NCBI GenBank assembly: GCA_002305955.1
Contig: DBRH01000081.1
Coordinates: forward strand, 2,496-9,333
Direction: 5' to 3'
Length of the DNA stretch: 6,838 nucleotides
Source of the DNA: Kosmotogaceae bacterium UBA1373
GTDB lineage: Bacteria > Thermotogota > Thermotogae > Petrotogales > Kosmotogaceae
The notes under the pieces are model-generated. The model was not told where the DNA came from. It worked only from the letters and a program-made list of their open reading frames with translations, and did not search any database. Both the position numbers and the translations under genes were made by a program. Positions 6,269-6,838 of this stretch are shown here, piece after piece (within the stretch, counting starts at the first letter, position 1; the number at the start of each line of letters is the position of its first letter).

Positions 6269-6838
6269 TCAGAAGTACGCCTGCCAGCTTTCTTTGCCGA
6301 AGAGCTTGAATTCGACGAAGGTCAGAACGGCCAGCAAAAGGAAGAGTATCCACGACTGGGCGGCGGCGTACCCCATTCTCATATCCACCCAGGCCGACTG
6401 CCAGATGTGGTAGAAAACGACGTCGGTCGATCTCAGCGGGCCTCCCTGGGTGAGAACGTATATCGGCGTAAAGACCTGGAAGGACCCTATCACACTCGTC
6501 ACCAGTACGAAGAGGCTAGTGGGCTTCAACAACGGGAGGGTTATCTTCCAGAAGATCTTCGGTTTGCTCGCTCCATCGACGCTGGCGGCGTCGTAGAAGT
6601 CCTTGGGGATACCCTGCAGGCCGGCTAGAAAGATCAGTAACTGGCTTCCTATGGCCGACCACACACCGATTATCATCATCGAGATCAGCGCGAACTGGGG
6701 CGATTCAAGCCAGGCTATCGGTTTGATCCCCACCAGCCCGAGAATGAAGTTGAGAACGCCGAAGTCGCGGTTGAAGATCCAGCGCCAGACTATGGTCGTT
6801 GCGACGCCGGCCGTGACGACCGGGAGGTAGTAAAGGAC
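6269..6838 (-). CDS. Carbohydrate ABC transporter permease, MalF/UgpA type, C-terminal part (start outside window)
   Basis: This is the C-terminal ~189 residues of the first permease of a CUT1 sugar importer. The frame stays open from 6733 to the window edge, adding 35 codons that begin VLYYLPVVTAGVATT and contain IVWRWIFNRDFGVLNF. These are standard MalF-family sequence, so the GTG at 6731-6733 is internal and the gene begins beyond 6838 (~100 residues missing from a usual ~290-300). The EAA loop reads GIPKDFYDAASVDGAS followed by IFWKITLPLLKPT, with the alanine pair, glycine and proline conserved. After it come a hydrophobic segment (LFVLVTSVIGSFQVF), the family's TQGGPLRST periplasmic stretch, and a final membrane helix (ILFLLLAVLTFVEF). 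The last residues (KESWQAYF) end 16 bases before the MalG-type gene. The solute-binding protein gene is usually next upstream and is not visible. Confidence 0.95.
   Translation of the reverse strand, partial: VLYYLPVVTAGVATTIVWRWIFNRDFGVLNFILGLVGIKPIAWLESPQFALISMMIIGVWSAIGSQLLIFLAGLQGIPKDFYDAASVDGASKPKIFWKITLPLLKPTSLFVLVTSVIGSFQVFTPIYVLTQGGPLRSTDVVFYHIWQSAWVDMRMGYAAAQSWILFLLLAVLTFVEFKLFGKESWQAYF

Noticed and set aside
6731..6733. GTG considered as the start of the MalF-type permease
   Set aside because: The frame continues open for 35 more codons to the window edge with conserved MalF-family sequence, so the true start lies outside.

Overview
The window holds five protein genes packed almost end to end, with no RNA gene, insertion sequence, CRISPR array or intergenic stretch longer than about 25 bases. 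It falls into two convergent blocks. On the + strand (1-1278) are the C-terminal part of folC (folylpolyglutamate/dihydrofolate synthase) and a complete ruvA (Holliday junction branch-migration subunit), overlapping by 17 bases. On the - strand (6838 down to 1268) is a four-gene carbohydrate cluster: a MalF-type ABC permease cut by the window edge, a complete MalG-type permease, a compact DUF2961/GH172-type glycoside hydrolase, and a 1024-residue multidomain hydrolase with an (alpha/alpha)6 'six-hairpin' domain related to bacterial amylo-alpha-1,6-glucosidases. The gaps between these four are 16, 25 and 13 bases, so they look like one transcript.

Working model (inference): the two permeases belong to a CUT1-type importer that brings an oligosaccharide or furanoside into the cell. 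The two hydrolases, neither of which begins with a visible signal peptide, then cleave it in the cytoplasm. The substrate-binding protein and ATPase are not in view; a binding protein would most likely lie upstream of the MalF-type gene, beyond base 6838. Characterised GH172 enzymes act on alpha-D-fructofuranosides (including difructose anhydride) and D-arabinofuranosides, so a furanoside-containing substrate is plausible but unproven. The large partner may remove glucose or another hexose.

The organism is a bacterium with GC in the mid-50s by rough line counts. It uses AGG/AGA arginine and ATA isoleucine codons freely and has strong AGGAGG-type ribosome sites. The folC-ruvA adjacency recalls Thermotogota (from memory, folC and ruvA are neighbours in Thermotoga maritima), and sugar ABC/hydrolase operons are typical of that phylum. 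The GC is high for it, so this assignment is tentative.

The least ordinary parts are the pairing of a GH172-like enzyme with a GDE-like enzyme carrying an extra N-terminal alpha/beta domain, an AT-rich patch covering the first ~47 codons of that enzyme, and the tail-to-tail coding overlap between ruvA and the sugar cluster with no terminator visible between them.
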